Shown here: positions 1-7,983 of the stretch, piece after piece
Position numbering within the stretch: position 1 is the stretch's first letter
Layout of the letters: every line of letters begins with the position of its first letter
NCBI RefSeq assembly: GCF_008801915.1
Contig: NZ_VZOV01000032.1
Span: forward strand, 1 to 47,406
Direction of reading: 5' to 3'
Origin: Cupriavidus gilardii
GTDB taxonomy: Bacteria; Pseudomonadota; Gammaproteobacteria; Burkholderiales; Burkholderiaceae
DNA: 47,406 nt
The notes under the pieces: model-generated
The model's database searches: none
The model's input: the letters and a program-made list of their open reading frames with translations, nothing else
What the model was told of the DNA's origin: nothing
Program-made: the position numbers and the translations under genes

Positions 1-233
1 TCGGCGGCGGCGCGGGTACGGCGGCGGGCAACGCGATGGGCGGCCGCACCGGCGGCCTGGTCGGCGCGGCCCTGGGCGGCGGCGCGGGCGCTGCGCTGGG
101 CGGCAATATCTCGCGCAGCAACTCGTACGCCAACGACCGCGACCGCTACTACCGCGACCGCGGCTATCACAAGAGCAAGTACAAGAACAAGCATCGCCAC
201 CACCGCCGCGGCCATCGTGATTGGGACGATTGA
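1..233 (+). CDS. Glycine-zipper surface/envelope protein, 5' partial
   Basis: The reading frame is open from the left edge (codons from base 3) and stops at 231-233, so the N-terminus is missing. The visible part is a Gly/Ala-rich stretch with small-residue periodicity (GGLVGAALGGGAGAALGG), as in glycine-zipper domains of small envelope proteins. A strongly basic tail rich in Arg, Tyr, His and Lys follows and ends in DWDD. Glycine zippers pack helices in or on membranes; the basic tail could bind envelope polymers or nucleic acid, but that is inference. A good intrinsic terminator follows at 264-288. The exact family and any signal peptide lie outside the window. Confidence 0.6.
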   Translation, partial: GGGAGTAAGNAMGGRTGGLVGAALGGGAGAALGGNISRSNSYANDRDRYYRDRGYHKSKYKNKHRHHRRGHRDWDD

Positions 234-263
234 TCGCGGGGGCAACACCTGACAGCAAGTTCG

Positions 264-288
264 ACGGGCCGCGCAAGCGGCCCGTTTT
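264..288 (+). terminator. Intrinsic terminator after the glycine-zipper gene
   Basis: A 9-bp perfect stem (arms ACGGGCCGC and GCGGCCCGT) closes a GCAA tetraloop and is followed by TTTG and TTTG, 31 bases after the stop codon. It fits a Rho-independent terminator. Confidence 0.8.
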
Positions 289-430
289 GTTTGCGGCGGC
301 GAACCCGGGTGTCCGATTCCGCGTATGCATCGCCCGTGCGAGTGCGCGGACCCGGCGGCGGCAGGCGCGCGGCCAGGAAGCCGGGCTTTCCGCTTTCGCG
401 GAGGCGACAGTGGTCCGTGCCGTAAACGAC

Positions 431-456
431 GATGCCCGTGCCGAAGCACGGGCATC
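431..456 (-). terminator. Intrinsic terminator of the 12-residue-repeat gene
   Basis: An 11-bp perfect stem reads on the minus strand as GATGCCCGTGC, a TTCG loop closed by C-G, then GCACGGGCATC. It lies 40 bases past the stop of the minus-strand gene at 496-726. The downstream T-run is weak (GTCGTTTACG), so efficiency is uncertain. Confidence 0.65.
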
Positions 457-495
457 GGGGGGACCGCCGGGGAAGCGGCCCAGGGGGAGGCTGAC

Positions 496-726
496 TTAGC
501 GGGCGGCGCCTTCGGTGAAGACGTCGAACTGGCCCTGGCGGGCGCCTTCGGTAAAGACGTCGAACTTGCCCTGGCGGGCGCCTTCGGTGAACACGTCGAA
601 TTGGCCGGCCTTGGCGCCGTCGGTGTACGGATCGAACTTGCCGGCCTTGGCGAACGCGGGAGCGGCGGTCAGGGTGGCCGCCAGGGCGGTGGCGGCAGCG
701 GTCAGGGCAAAGCGGGAGATCGTCAT
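496..726 (-). CDS. Small secreted protein of four 12-residue tandem repeats
   Basis: A 76-residue protein. Residues 1-26 form a clear Sec signal peptide ending in APAFA. The rest is four near-identical 12-residue units (27-38, 39-50, 51-62, 63-74) of form [KR][AQ]G[KQ]FD[PV][YF]T[DE]GA, then AR. There is no room for another domain, so the mature protein is the repeat itself, exported to the periplasm or outside. The DNA repeats with a 36-base period, so copy number could vary by slippage. It is divergent from a LysR regulator across 192 bases, which suggests control by it. I do not recognise a named family, although small repeat proteins of this kind occur in Cupriavidus-like genomes. Function unknown. 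Confidence 0.75.
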   Translation of the reverse strand: MTISRFALTAAATALAATLTAAPAFAKAGKFDPYTDGAKAGQFDVFTEGARQGKFDVFTEGARQGQFDVFTEGAAR

Positions 727-800
727 GATGTGTCCTTTTTTCTGTTCGGGAGGACGTCCGCGGCGGCGGGATTTCGCTGCAGTGCGGCATCCGATGGATG

Positions 801-824
801 CATATTAGGCATTTCCCTTATATG
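801..824. promoter_or_regulatory. Imperfect dyad in the divergent intergenic region
   Basis: Arms CATATTAGGC and CCCTTATATG match as an inverted repeat at 8 of 10 positions around a 4-base centre. It lies in the AT-rich stretch between the repeat-protein gene and the LysR gene. It is a plausible operator; no protein can be assigned from sequence alone. Confidence 0.45.
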
Positions 825-851
825 AATAAACATTACCGCACACAATGATTA

Positions 852-865
852 GTTCTATAAAGAAC
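852..865. promoter_or_regulatory. Perfect dyad GTTCT-N4-AGAAC, candidate LysR operator
   Basis: A perfect 5-bp-arm inverted repeat with an ATAA centre lies 54 bases before the LysR start codon. LysR-type regulators usually bind short AT-centred dyads in the intergenic region shared with their target, which fits this position. Function is inferred. Confidence 0.45.
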
Positions 866-918
866 AACAAAAACCCCAAGCTGTGGAAAAATGGGGAAGA
901 AAAAAGGGAGACTGTGCA

Positions 919-1878
919 ATGGATCGGCTGCAATCGATGCGCGTGTTCGCCAAGGTCGTCGAACTTGGCAGCTTCGCCCGTGCGGCGCAGCAACTGGAGA
1001 TGTCCAACGCGGTGGTGACCCGCTATGTCGCGGACCTGGAGAGCCATCTGGGTACCCGGCTGCTGAACCGGACCACCCGCAGCCTGTCGCTGACCGATGC
1101 CGGCGAAACCTACCTGCAGCGCTGCCAGCAGATCCTGGAGGACGTCGAGGAAGCCGAGTCGGTCGTGACCGCGCGCAGCCAGTCGCTGTCGGGCACATTG
1201 CGGATCGTCACGCCTGTGATGTTCGGTCTACACTTGTTGCCGGACATGCTGGCGCGCTTTCAGCAGATGTACCCCGACGTGGTGTTCGATGTGCTGTTGT
1301 CGGACCGCAGCATCGATATCGTCGAGGAGGGCCGGGACGTCGGCATCGTGCTGTCCGACCTCGGTCTGGGCTCGCATCTGGTGGCGCGGCCGCTGCTGTC
1401 CGCCGAGGTGATCCTGTGCGCGTCCCCGGGCTATCTGCGCGCCCACGCACCGTTGCGCCATGCCCATGAGCTGACGCAGCACCGCTGCATCGCGATGCGT
1501 CTGACCAATGCCGAGCACGCCTGGACGCTATCCGGCCCGGAAGGCGAAGTGACCGTGCCGATCCGGCCCGGCATGGTCTGCAGCAATGCCGAACTGGCAC
1601 ACCAGGCGGCGCTGGCCAATCTCGGCATCGCGATGCTGTCTTCGTATCTGGCCCGGCCCAGCATCGAAGCGGGCCTGCTCGAGCACATCCTGCCGCAATA
1701 CCAGCTGCCGCGCCGCGACATCAGCGTGGTCTATCCGAGCCGCAAATTCCTGCCGACCAAGGCACGAGCCTTCATCGACTTCCTGCTGGAAGAGGGGAAG
1801 AAAAAGAGTGCGGATGGCGCGGGCGGGACCGTGGACGTCGCCGCGGCGGCCGGCGCGGGCAGCCCGGCGGCGAACTGA
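919..1878 (+). CDS. LysR-family transcriptional regulator
   Basis: A 319-residue protein of normal LysR length. The N-terminal winged helix-turn-helix covers about residues 1-60 (MDRLQSMRVFAKVVELGSF, then a segment ending in LNRTTRSLSLTDAG), followed by the linker helix. The periplasmic-binding-like effector domain covers about 90-300. The start at 919 was chosen because AGGGAG (905-910) sits 8 bases upstream; an in-frame ATG at 883 has no such site and would add residues ahead of the conserved N-terminus. The C-terminal 25 residues are a Lys/Ala/Gly-rich tail. It belongs to the CrgA/YhjC-like group that often regulates a divergent gene, here the secreted repeat protein. The effector is unknown. 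Confidence 0.9.
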   Translation: MDRLQSMRVFAKVVELGSFARAAQQLEMSNAVVTRYVADLESHLGTRLLNRTTRSLSLTDAGETYLQRCQQILEDVEEAESVVTARSQSLSGTLRIVTPVMFGLHLLPDMLARFQQMYPDVVFDVLLSDRSIDIVEEGRDVGIVLSDLGLGSHLVARPLLSAEVILCASPGYLRAHAPLRHAHELTQHRCIAMRLTNAEHAWTLSGPEGEVTVPIRPGMVCSNAELAHQAALANLGIAMLSSYLARPSIEAGLLEHILPQYQLPRRDISVVYPSRKFLPTKARAFIDFLLEEGKKKSADGAGGTVDVAAAAGAGSPAAN

Positions 1879-1972
1879 CCGGACATCGGCGGCGAACGGC
1901 GACAAACCCCGAAGAACCGGGAAGTGCACCGAAGCACCGAGGCCCACGTGTGCCGGCCTCGGTCGCCGCGGC

Positions 1973-4645
1973 CTATTCGTTGGCGCTGGCCGTCGTCTTG
2001 GCCCGCGCGGTCTTCCGGGCGGGGGTCTTGCTGGCCGCCTTGGCCGCGACCTTGGTTGCGGTCTTGCTCGCCGGCTTGCCGGCCGCCGCGCCGGCTTCGG
2101 TGGTCGTGGCTGCCGACTTGGCTGCCGACTTCGCCGATGTCCTGGCGCCCGCTGTCTTCGCGCCCGCCGTCTTTGCACCCGCCTTCGGCTCGCGCGCCTC
2201 GAACTCGAAGCCGATCTTGCCGTCCGGCTGCTTGACCAGATAAGCCTTGAAGTTGCGGCCGGTACGCGAGGACTTGAAGCCGGTCAGCAGGTCCGTGCGG
2301 CCCTGGTCGAGCAGCTTGCCGATCTGTTCGCGCGAGATCTCCTGCTGCAGGATGATCTTGCCGGTGGTGAAGTCGCACGACTTGGGCGAGCCCACCGCGT
2401 TCTCGCAGACATATTTCATGCCGTGCTCGAACACCGAGCCCCTGCACTTCGGGCAGGTGCCGACCGGCTCCTGGCCGCTGAAGTCGACCGGCTCGCCGTC
2501 GTTATCGTCCTCGTTCTGACCGAAGTCGAACTCCATCTTGTAGTTGCCGTCGTCGTCGCGCGCGAGCTTCAGGATCGCGGCGAAGGGGCGGCCCATCTTG
2601 CTGCGGAAGCCCTGCAGCGGCCCGATTTCCTTGTCGCGCAGCAGCGTCTCGACCTCGTCGATCTCGAACTGCCGGCCGCCCGGGATCTTGCTGATCGAGA
2701 ACTCGCAAGCCGTGCAGGCGAAGCGGCGATAGTTCTCCTTGACCTGGCCGCCGCACTGCGGGCACGGCGTCTGCAGCGTCGCGTAGTCGCCGGGGATGGT
2801 GTCGCTGTCGTATTCCTTCGCGCGCTTGACGATCTGCTGCGTCATCTGCGCGATCTCGCGCATGAACTCGTCGCGCTTGAGCCGGCCGCGCTCGATCTGC
2901 GCCAGCTTGTGTTCCCACTCGCCGGTCAGTTCCGCCTGCGTCAGTTCCTCGACGCCCAGGCCGCGCAGCAGCGTCATCAGCTGGAACGCCTTGGCGGTCG
3001 GAATCAGTTCGCGGCCCTCGCGCACCAGGTATTTCTCGGTCAGCAGCCCTTCGATGATGGCCGCGCGCGTCGCCGGTGTGCCCAGGCCCTTGCCGGCCAT
3101 CGCCTCGCGCAGTGCGTCGTCATCGACCAGCTTGCCGGCGCCTTCCATCGCCGACAGCAGCGTCGCTTCGTTGTAGCGCGCCGGCGGCTTGGTGGTCAGC
3201 CCCACTGGCTCGACCTTGTCGGTGCGGACCTTCTCGTCCTTGGCCACCGGCACCAGGTTGGCATCGTCGCCCTGGGCCTCGCGGCCGTAGACCACCAGCC
3301 AGCCCGGGTTGACCAGCACCTTGCCCTCGGTCTTGAAGTGGTGGCCGGCGACCTCGGTGATCCGCGTGGTCACCTGGTACTCGGCGGCCGGGAAGAACAC
3401 CGACAGGAAGCGGCGCACCACCAGGTCGTACAGCTTCTGCTCGGGCTCGGACAGGTTCTTCGGCGCCTGCAGCGTCGGGATGATGGCGAAGTGATCGCTG
3501 ATCTTGCTGTTGTCGAAGATCCGCTTGTTCGGCTTGACCCAGCCGCTGGCGAGGATCTTCTTCGCATGCGTCAGGTAGTTCGGCGAACTGTCCGCCAGCA
3601 TGTCCAGCGTTTCCTTGACCGTGCCCATATAGTCCTCGGGCAGCGCGCGCGAATCGGTACGCGGGTAGGTCAGCACCTTGTGCTTTTCATACAGCGCCTG
3701 CGCCAGGCCCAGCGTGTTCTTGGCCGAGAAGCCGAAGCGCGAGTTGGCCTCGCGCTGCAGGCTGGTCAGGTCGAACAGCGCCGGCGACAACTGCGTCGAC
3801 GGCCTGGACTCCTCGCTGACCGTGCCCGGCTTGTCGCGGCACGCGGCGACGATGCTCTTGGCCTCGGCCTCGCTCCACAGCCGCGATTCGCGTGCCTCGG
3901 GATCGAACTCGTTCTTCTTGAACTTCGGGTCGAACCAGCGGCCCTCGTACAGTCCGGCGGCGGCGATGAATTCGGCGCGCACTTCCCAATAGTCACGCGG
4001 CACGAAGTGTTTGATCTTCTCCTCGCGCTCGACCACGATCGACAGCGTCGGCGTCTGCACCCGGCCCACCGTGGTCAGGAAGAAGCCGCCGCCCTTGCTG
4101 TTGAAGGCGGTCATCGCGCGGGTGCCGTTGATGCCGACCAGCCAGTCGGCCTCGGAGCGGCAGCGCGCGGCGTCGGCCAGCGGCAGCATCTCGGCGTCCT
4201 CGCGCAGGCTGGCGAAGCCGTCACGGATCGCCTGCGGCGTCATCGACTGCAGCCACAGCCGCTGCACCGGCTGTTTGGCCTTGGCCTGCTGCACGATCAG
4301 CCGGAAGATCAGCTCGCCCTCGCGTCCCGCGTCACAGGCGTTGATCAGTCGGGTGACGTCCTTGCGCTTGATCAGCCGGTTCAACACCTTCAGGCGCGAC
4401 TCGGTCTTGGCGATCGGACGCAGGTCGAAGTGGGGCGGGATCACCGGCAGGTTGGCGAAACTCCACTTGCCGCGCTTGACCTCGTATTCGTCCGGCGCGG
4501 CGATCTCCACCAGGTGGCCGACGGCGGACGAGAGCACATAATCGTCGCTCTCGTAATACTCGTCATGCTTGGTAAAGCCCCCGAGCGCACGGGCGATATC
4601 GGCCGCGACCGATGGCTTTTCCGCGATGATGAGAGCTTTGGACAT
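1973..4645 (-). CDS. topB: DNA topoisomerase III
   Basis: An 890-residue type IA topoisomerase. The Toprim domain starts at residue 1 (ALIIAEKPSVA) and carries the acidic DAGREGE motif (105-111). The catalytic tyrosine is Tyr327 in LTYPRTDSR. The C-terminal third has zinc-ribbon-like pairs (CPQCGG / CTACEF, and CPKCRG with later cysteines), then a Lys/Ala-rich tail of about 50 residues likely to bind DNA. The enzyme cuts and rejoins single strands to decatenate DNA. At 890 residues it is much longer than E. coli TopB (about 650) because of these C-terminal modules, a form I recall as common in Burkholderiales. It is convergent with the LysR gene. Confidence 0.95.
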   Translation of the reverse strand: MSKALIIAEKPSVAADIARALGGFTKHDEYYESDDYVLSSAVGHLVEIAAPDEYEVKRGKWSFANLPVIPPHFDLRPIAKTESRLKVLNRLIKRKDVTRLINACDAGREGELIFRLIVQQAKAKQPVQRLWLQSMTPQAIRDGFASLREDAEMLPLADAARCRSEADWLVGINGTRAMTAFNSKGGGFFLTTVGRVQTPTLSIVVEREEKIKHFVPRDYWEVRAEFIAAAGLYEGRWFDPKFKKNEFDPEARESRLWSEAEAKSIVAACRDKPGTVSEESRPSTQLSPALFDLTSLQREANSRFGFSAKNTLGLAQALYEKHKVLTYPRTDSRALPEDYMGTVKETLDMLADSSPNYLTHAKKILASGWVKPNKRIFDNSKISDHFAIIPTLQAPKNLSEPEQKLYDLVVRRFLSVFFPAAEYQVTTRITEVAGHHFKTEGKVLVNPGWLVVYGREAQGDDANLVPVAKDEKVRTDKVEPVGLTTKPPARYNEATLLSAMEGAGKLVDDDALREAMAGKGLGTPATRAAIIEGLLTEKYLVREGRELIPTAKAFQLMTLLRGLGVEELTQAELTGEWEHKLAQIERGRLKRDEFMREIAQMTQQIVKRAKEYDSDTIPGDYATLQTPCPQCGGQVKENYRRFACTACEFSISKIPGGRQFEIDEVETLLRDKEIGPLQGFRSKMGRPFAAILKLARDDDGNYKMEFDFGQNEDDNDGEPVDFSGQEPVGTCPKCRGSVFEHGMKYVCENAVGSPKSCDFTTGKIILQQEISREQIGKLLDQGRTDLLTGFKSSRTGRNFKAYLVKQPDGKIGFEFEAREPKAGAKTAGAKTAGARTSAKSAAKSAATTTEAGAAAGKPASKTATKVAAKAASKTPARKTARAKTTASANE

Positions 4646-4847
4646 GGGTGGGAATCCTTGCCGGCCGCCCCTTGGCGGACCGCGTTTGGCACAGCACTAA
4701 TATGTAAACAGCACACTTGAGGCCCCCCGGGGGCCATGAGGCGCCAATAATAAGCGGGGTATTGACAACGGTGCAAGGCGAGTTCCATCGCCGCCTTCGC
4801 GCCGCATCGTCGGCCCGGACCCGCTTCGTAGCCGGCCCCTGCGGGCT

Positions 4848-5357
4848 TCAAACGCCGCTTTCTCCCTGTTGTGACCGGGCCAATCCGTCAGGATTCAACC
4901 AGCCGAGCAGATCCGGCGGCGCTTCTGCGCCGGCCGGCATGGCCGCGCCGCGGCTCAACAATCGGGCCAGCGTGTCGGCGTGGGGCAGCAAGGTGCCATA
5001 GAACTGCGGCGCCCCGCCGGCGGCATCCTGCACCAGCACGGTCGGGAAGTTCTCGATATCGATATCGCCCAGTGCGTCGGCGTGGGTCTCGATATCGATC
5101 CAGACGAAGCAGTCATCCGGATGGCGTGCGGCCTGCTCGCGCCAGACCGTCAGATAGTCGCGGCAGGTGCCGCACCACTCGGCGCAAAGACATGCCACCA
5201 GGCGACCCTCGGGATGTGCCCGCAGTGCCGCGGCTATCGCGGCCGCATCGCGTTCGGGAAAGTAAACGGCCATCGGAGATCCAAACATGAGCCTTGCCAG
5301 TGCTTGATCGAGCGCTTCATCGACGGTCTCGTTGTCGATTTGCGCCGGTTCAGGCAC
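4848..5357 (-). CDS. Thioredoxin-fold protein with WCGTC active site
   Basis: A 169-residue protein with a thioredoxin-like core at about residues 50-140. The redox motif WCGTC (CxxC) follows a beta strand (LVACLCAEWCGTC), and the cis-proline segment is NFPTVLV. There is no signal peptide, so it should be cytoplasmic. An N-terminal extension of about 45 residues and a C-terminal extension distinguish it from plain TrxA. It starts 27 bases after the dprA stop on the same strand and is probably cotranscribed with dprA. Substrate unknown; the loop GTCRDY is not that of DsbA or classical thioredoxin (WCGPC). Confidence 0.85.
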   Translation of the reverse strand: MPEPAQIDNETVDEALDQALARLMFGSPMAVYFPERDAAAIAAALRAHPEGRLVACLCAEWCGTCRDYLTVWREQAARHPDDCFVWIDIETHADALGDIDIENFPTVLVQDAAGGAPQFYGTLLPHADTLARLLSRGAAMPAGAEAPPDLLGWLNPDGLARSQQGESGV

Positions 5358-5384
5358 GAGGAACGGCGATTGTAGCGACTCCGG

Positions 5385-6581
5385 CTATCCGGTGCCGCGC
5401 GGCGCCGGTGAGCCCGCCAGACGCCGGTACAGATTGCCGGGCATTCGCTCGACCGCACCGGCCAGCTCCAGTTCCAGCAGCGCGCCGCAGACGGCCTCCG
5501 GCGGCAGCCCGGTACGGGCGCACAGCGTGTCGGCGTCGACCGGATCGTACGCCAGCGCGGTGCCCAGCGCATCGGCGCGGCCGCACGGCGCCGCGCCCAC
5601 TGCCGCTGTCACCGTTCCGCACCTCGTCGCGCCCGGCTTGCCGATGATGCCGGAGCAGTCGTCCAGACCCAGTTCGTCGAACACATCCCGCGGGCATTCC
5701 ACCAGCTTGGCGCCCTGCTGGATCAGCCGGTGGCAGCCCGCCGCCAGCGGCGCGTGGATCGAGCCGGGTACCGCGAACACCTCGCGCCCGAGCTCGGCGG
5801 CCAGCCGCGCGGTAATCAGCGAGCCCGAGCGCAGGGCCGCCTCGACCACCAGCACGCCGCGGGACAGCGCCGCAATCAGCCGGTTGCGCTGCGGAAAATG
5901 CTGGCTGCGGGCCGGCGTGCCCAGCGGCAGCTCGCTGAGCAGCAGGCCCTCGGCCGCAATCCGCTGCGCCAACGCCCGGTGCGAGGCGGGGTAGCAGCGG
6001 TCCAGGCCGGTCCCGACCACCGCGATGGTGCCGCCCCGGGCGCCGAGTCCGCCGGCATGCGCGGCCGCGTCGATGCCGAGCGCAAGGCCGGACACGACCG
6101 CGATCCCCGCGGCCGAGAACGCCGACGCGAACATCTGCGCGTCCCGGCCGCCCTGCACGGTGGCGTTGCGCGCGCCGACCACCGCCAGCGCCGGACCGTG
6201 CAGGCGTTCCAGCCGGCCGCGGGCGTAAAGCATCAGCGGCGGGTCGCTCAGGTCCAGCAACGCGCGCGGATAACGCGGTTCGGCCAGCGTCAGCAGGTGG
6301 TGGCCGGGTTCGCGCAGCCACGCTACGGTGCGCGCGATCCGCGCCGACAAGGCCGGATCCGGTTGTGCCCGCACCGCGCGGGCCACGGGCAACGGCAGCC
6401 AGCGGGCGAGTTGCGCTTCTCCGGCCGACAGCACCTGTTGCGGCAGCCCGAGCTTGTCCAGCAACAGCCGCGCGGCGCGCCGGCCGAGTCCCGGCACCGC
6501 GTCCAGACGCAGCCAGGCCGCGACCTCGTCCGGGTCGATCGCAGCGGGGCGGGCATCGGTAGCGGCGCACGGTTCCGGCAT
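5385..6581 (-). CDS. dprA: DNA-processing protein DprA (Smf)
   Basis: A 398-residue protein. An N-terminal SAM-like helical region is followed by the Rossmann-like DprA domain with its signatures VVGARNAT, SGLALGIDAAAH, GTGLDRCYPASH, FPQRNRLIAALS and AVPGSIH. A C-terminal winged-helix (DprA_WH) segment follows (LCARTGLPPEAVCGALLELELAG). DprA binds incoming single-stranded DNA during transformation and loads RecA. It heads a minus-strand pair with the thioredoxin-like gene. The upstream spacer is filled by a 13-bp tandem repeat (6583-6660). Confidence 0.95.
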   Translation of the reverse strand: MPEPCAATDARPAAIDPDEVAAWLRLDAVPGLGRRAARLLLDKLGLPQQVLSAGEAQLARWLPLPVARAVRAQPDPALSARIARTVAWLREPGHHLLTLAEPRYPRALLDLSDPPLMLYARGRLERLHGPALAVVGARNATVQGGRDAQMFASAFSAAGIAVVSGLALGIDAAAHAGGLGARGGTIAVVGTGLDRCYPASHRALAQRIAAEGLLLSELPLGTPARSQHFPQRNRLIAALSRGVLVVEAALRSGSLITARLAAELGREVFAVPGSIHAPLAAGCHRLIQQGAKLVECPRDVFDELGLDDCSGIIGKPGATRCGTVTAAVGAAPCGRADALGTALAYDPVDADTLCARTGLPPEAVCGALLELELAGAVERMPGNLYRRLAGSPAPRGTG

Positions 6582-6582
6582 G

Positions 6583-6660
6583 GGCGGGTCAGGTAGGCGG
6601 GTCAGATAGGCGGGTCAGATAGGCGGGTCAGTTGCGCGGGTCGGATGGGGGGTCAGATGG
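6583..6660. repeat. Six 13-bp tandem repeats between two genes
   Basis: Units start at 6583, 6596, 6609, 6622, 6635 and 6648. The consensus is GGCGGGTCAGATA; units 2 and 3 are identical and the others differ by one to a few bases. The array sits between the stop of the minus-strand gene at 6666-7124 and the start of dprA, so it lies in or near the dprA leader and promoter. Confidence 0.85.
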
Positions 6661-6665
6661 GCGGT

Positions 6666-7124
6666 CTATTCGACTTCTGGCCGTGCGGCCAGCAAGGGCA
6701 CCAGGACGCTGCCCGGCGTGACCTCGCGCACGGAAGACACCACGGTGACGATCGCCATGCCGCCCGGCGCTCGAGGCGGCGACACCAGTTCGACCGTACC
6801 CAGGTTCTGCGCCGGCGTATCGTGCGGCTGCCGAGGCGTGGCCGGGCCAGGCCGTACGTCCTCCGGATTTGCCCCGGATGGCGCGCACACCTGCCAGCGG
6901 CTGCCCATCGCGGCATCGAGCGGCATGTCAAGCACATAAGCAAGATCGCCGGCAGCGCCGAACTGCCGCCCATCCGCAAGCGCAACGATGGTGGGGCCGG
7001 CGCCGCAGGGCAGGGCCGCCGCCAGCCCGGCAACGGCCAGCGCCAGGCGGCGCCACGGCCGCCATGGCCGGAACTGCCACCGCCATCGCGGCGCAGCCTG
7101 AGGTTCTTTGGTAAGATCGCGCAC
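6666..7124 (-). CDS. Short secreted protein, like the C-terminal part of LysM proteins
   Basis: Read from a GTG at 7124 this is 152 residues. It has a basic start (KEPQAAPRWRWQFR...RR), a hydrophobic stretch (LALAVAGLAAALPCGA) like a signal peptide, then a compact domain with AYVLDMPLDAAMGSRWQV, NLGTVELV and VTPGSVLVPLL. From memory this matches the end of the larger LysM peptidoglycan-binding protein often found divergent from def in this family, but no LysM motif or long N-terminal region is present here. It may be a shortened homologue. The start is uncertain: no ATG follows the hydrophobic segment in frame, and the next upstream ATG (7241) lies before a poorly signal-like sequence. Confidence 0.5.
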   Translation of the reverse strand: MRDLTKEPQAAPRWRWQFRPWRPWRRLALAVAGLAAALPCGAGPTIVALADGRQFGAAGDLAYVLDMPLDAAMGSRWQVCAPSGANPEDVRPGPATPRQPHDTPAQNLGTVELVSPPRAPGGMAIVTVVSSVREVTPGSVLVPLLAARPEVE

Positions 7125-7323
7125 TTTGTCGAGCCGGTCGGATGCCTTGGCCGGATTGACCCCTTGGGGTATCCCCAACAGCGCGCAGCGGCCGCCGGCG
7201 CGCCTTGATTTTTTCCATTCGCGCCCCGATTTTGCTGACATGGGCCTTGCCGCGACAATGCGACAACGGCCCAAACGACAGCAGCGGCAAGCCGCGGCGG
7301 CAACGGCGTCGCGCATCAGCACC

Positions 7324-7830
7324 ATGGCCAAACTCGACATCCTCACCTACCCGGATCCTCGCCTGCACATCGTGGCCAAGCCCGTCGCGCAGGTGGACGA
7401 CCGCATCCGCCAACTGGTCAAGGACATGGCGGAAACCATGTACGAAGCCCCCGGCATCGGCCTGGCGGCGACCCAGGTCGACGTGCACGAGCAGGTCATC
7501 GTGATCGATATCTCGGAGACCCGCGACGAACTGCGCGTCTTCATCAATCCCGAGATCGTCTGGGCCAGCGACAACCGCAAGGTCTGGGAAGAGGGCTGCC
7601 TGTCGGTGCCCGAGGTCTACGACCGCGTCGAGCGTCCCGACCGTGTGCGCGTGCGCGCGCTGAACGAGAACGGCGAGACGTTCGAGCTCGAGGCCGACGA
7701 TCTGCTGGCGGTCTGCATCCAGCACGAGATGGACCACCTGAAGGGCAAGGTCTTCGTCGAATACCTGTCGCCGCTGAAGCTGAACCGCATCAAGTCCAAG
7801 CTGCAGAAGCGCGCGCGCACCCGGATGTAA
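7324..7830 (+). CDS. def: Peptide deformylase
   Basis: A 168-residue enzyme that removes the N-formyl group from new proteins. All three family motifs are present: GIGLAATQ (44-51), EGCLSVP with metal ligand Cys92, and QHEMDHLKG with ligands His134 and His138 and catalytic Glu135. The start at 7324 gives MAKLDILTYPDPRL, the standard N-terminus; upstream in-frame ATGs would add 30-70 unrelated residues. fmt follows, as usual, so formylation and deformylation are encoded together. A hairpin 20 bases after the stop may partly separate the two genes. Confidence 0.97.
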   Translation: MAKLDILTYPDPRLHIVAKPVAQVDDRIRQLVKDMAETMYEAPGIGLAATQVDVHEQVIVIDISETRDELRVFINPEIVWASDNRKVWEEGCLSVPEVYDRVERPDRVRVRALNENGETFELEADDLLAVCIQHEMDHLKGKVFVEYLSPLKLNRIKSKLQKRARTRM

Positions 7831-7850
7831 GCGCAAGCCAGCGAACAGCG

Positions 7851-7869
7851 AGCCCGCGGCAGCGGGTTT
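7851..7869 (+). terminator. Weak terminator-like hairpin after def
   Basis: Arms AGCCCGC and GCGGGTT (one G-T pair) close a GGCA loop and are followed by TG. It could attenuate def transcription before fmt. The T-run is short. Confidence 0.45.
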
Positions 7870-7898
7870 GCTATGCTGATGTCTCCTTGCAGTTCCCG

Positions 7899-7922
7899 CA
7901 CCGGCCGCCCTCGCGGCCGGTG
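7899..7922. promoter_or_regulatory. 10-bp stem-loop in the def-fmt spacer
   Basis: A perfect 10-bp stem (CACCGGCCGC / GCGGCCGGTG) with a 4-base loop, followed by TTGCCTTTC, lies 62 bases before the fmt start. It may be a second terminator, an attenuator or an RNA-stability element. Confidence 0.5.
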
Positions 7923-7983
7923 TTGCCTTTCAGAGCCCCAACCCGAGCCCAACCCGGGCCCAACCGTCCAGCCGGAGCGTTCG

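Noticed and set aside
1586..4720. Plus-strand open frame of about 1044 residues
   Set aside because: It is antisense to topB and overlaps the end of the LysR gene; composition is low-complexity Leu/Arg/Ala.
4757..4800. TTGACA as a -35 promoter element
   Set aside because: No -10 hexamer lies at 16-18 bases, and no plus-strand gene follows.
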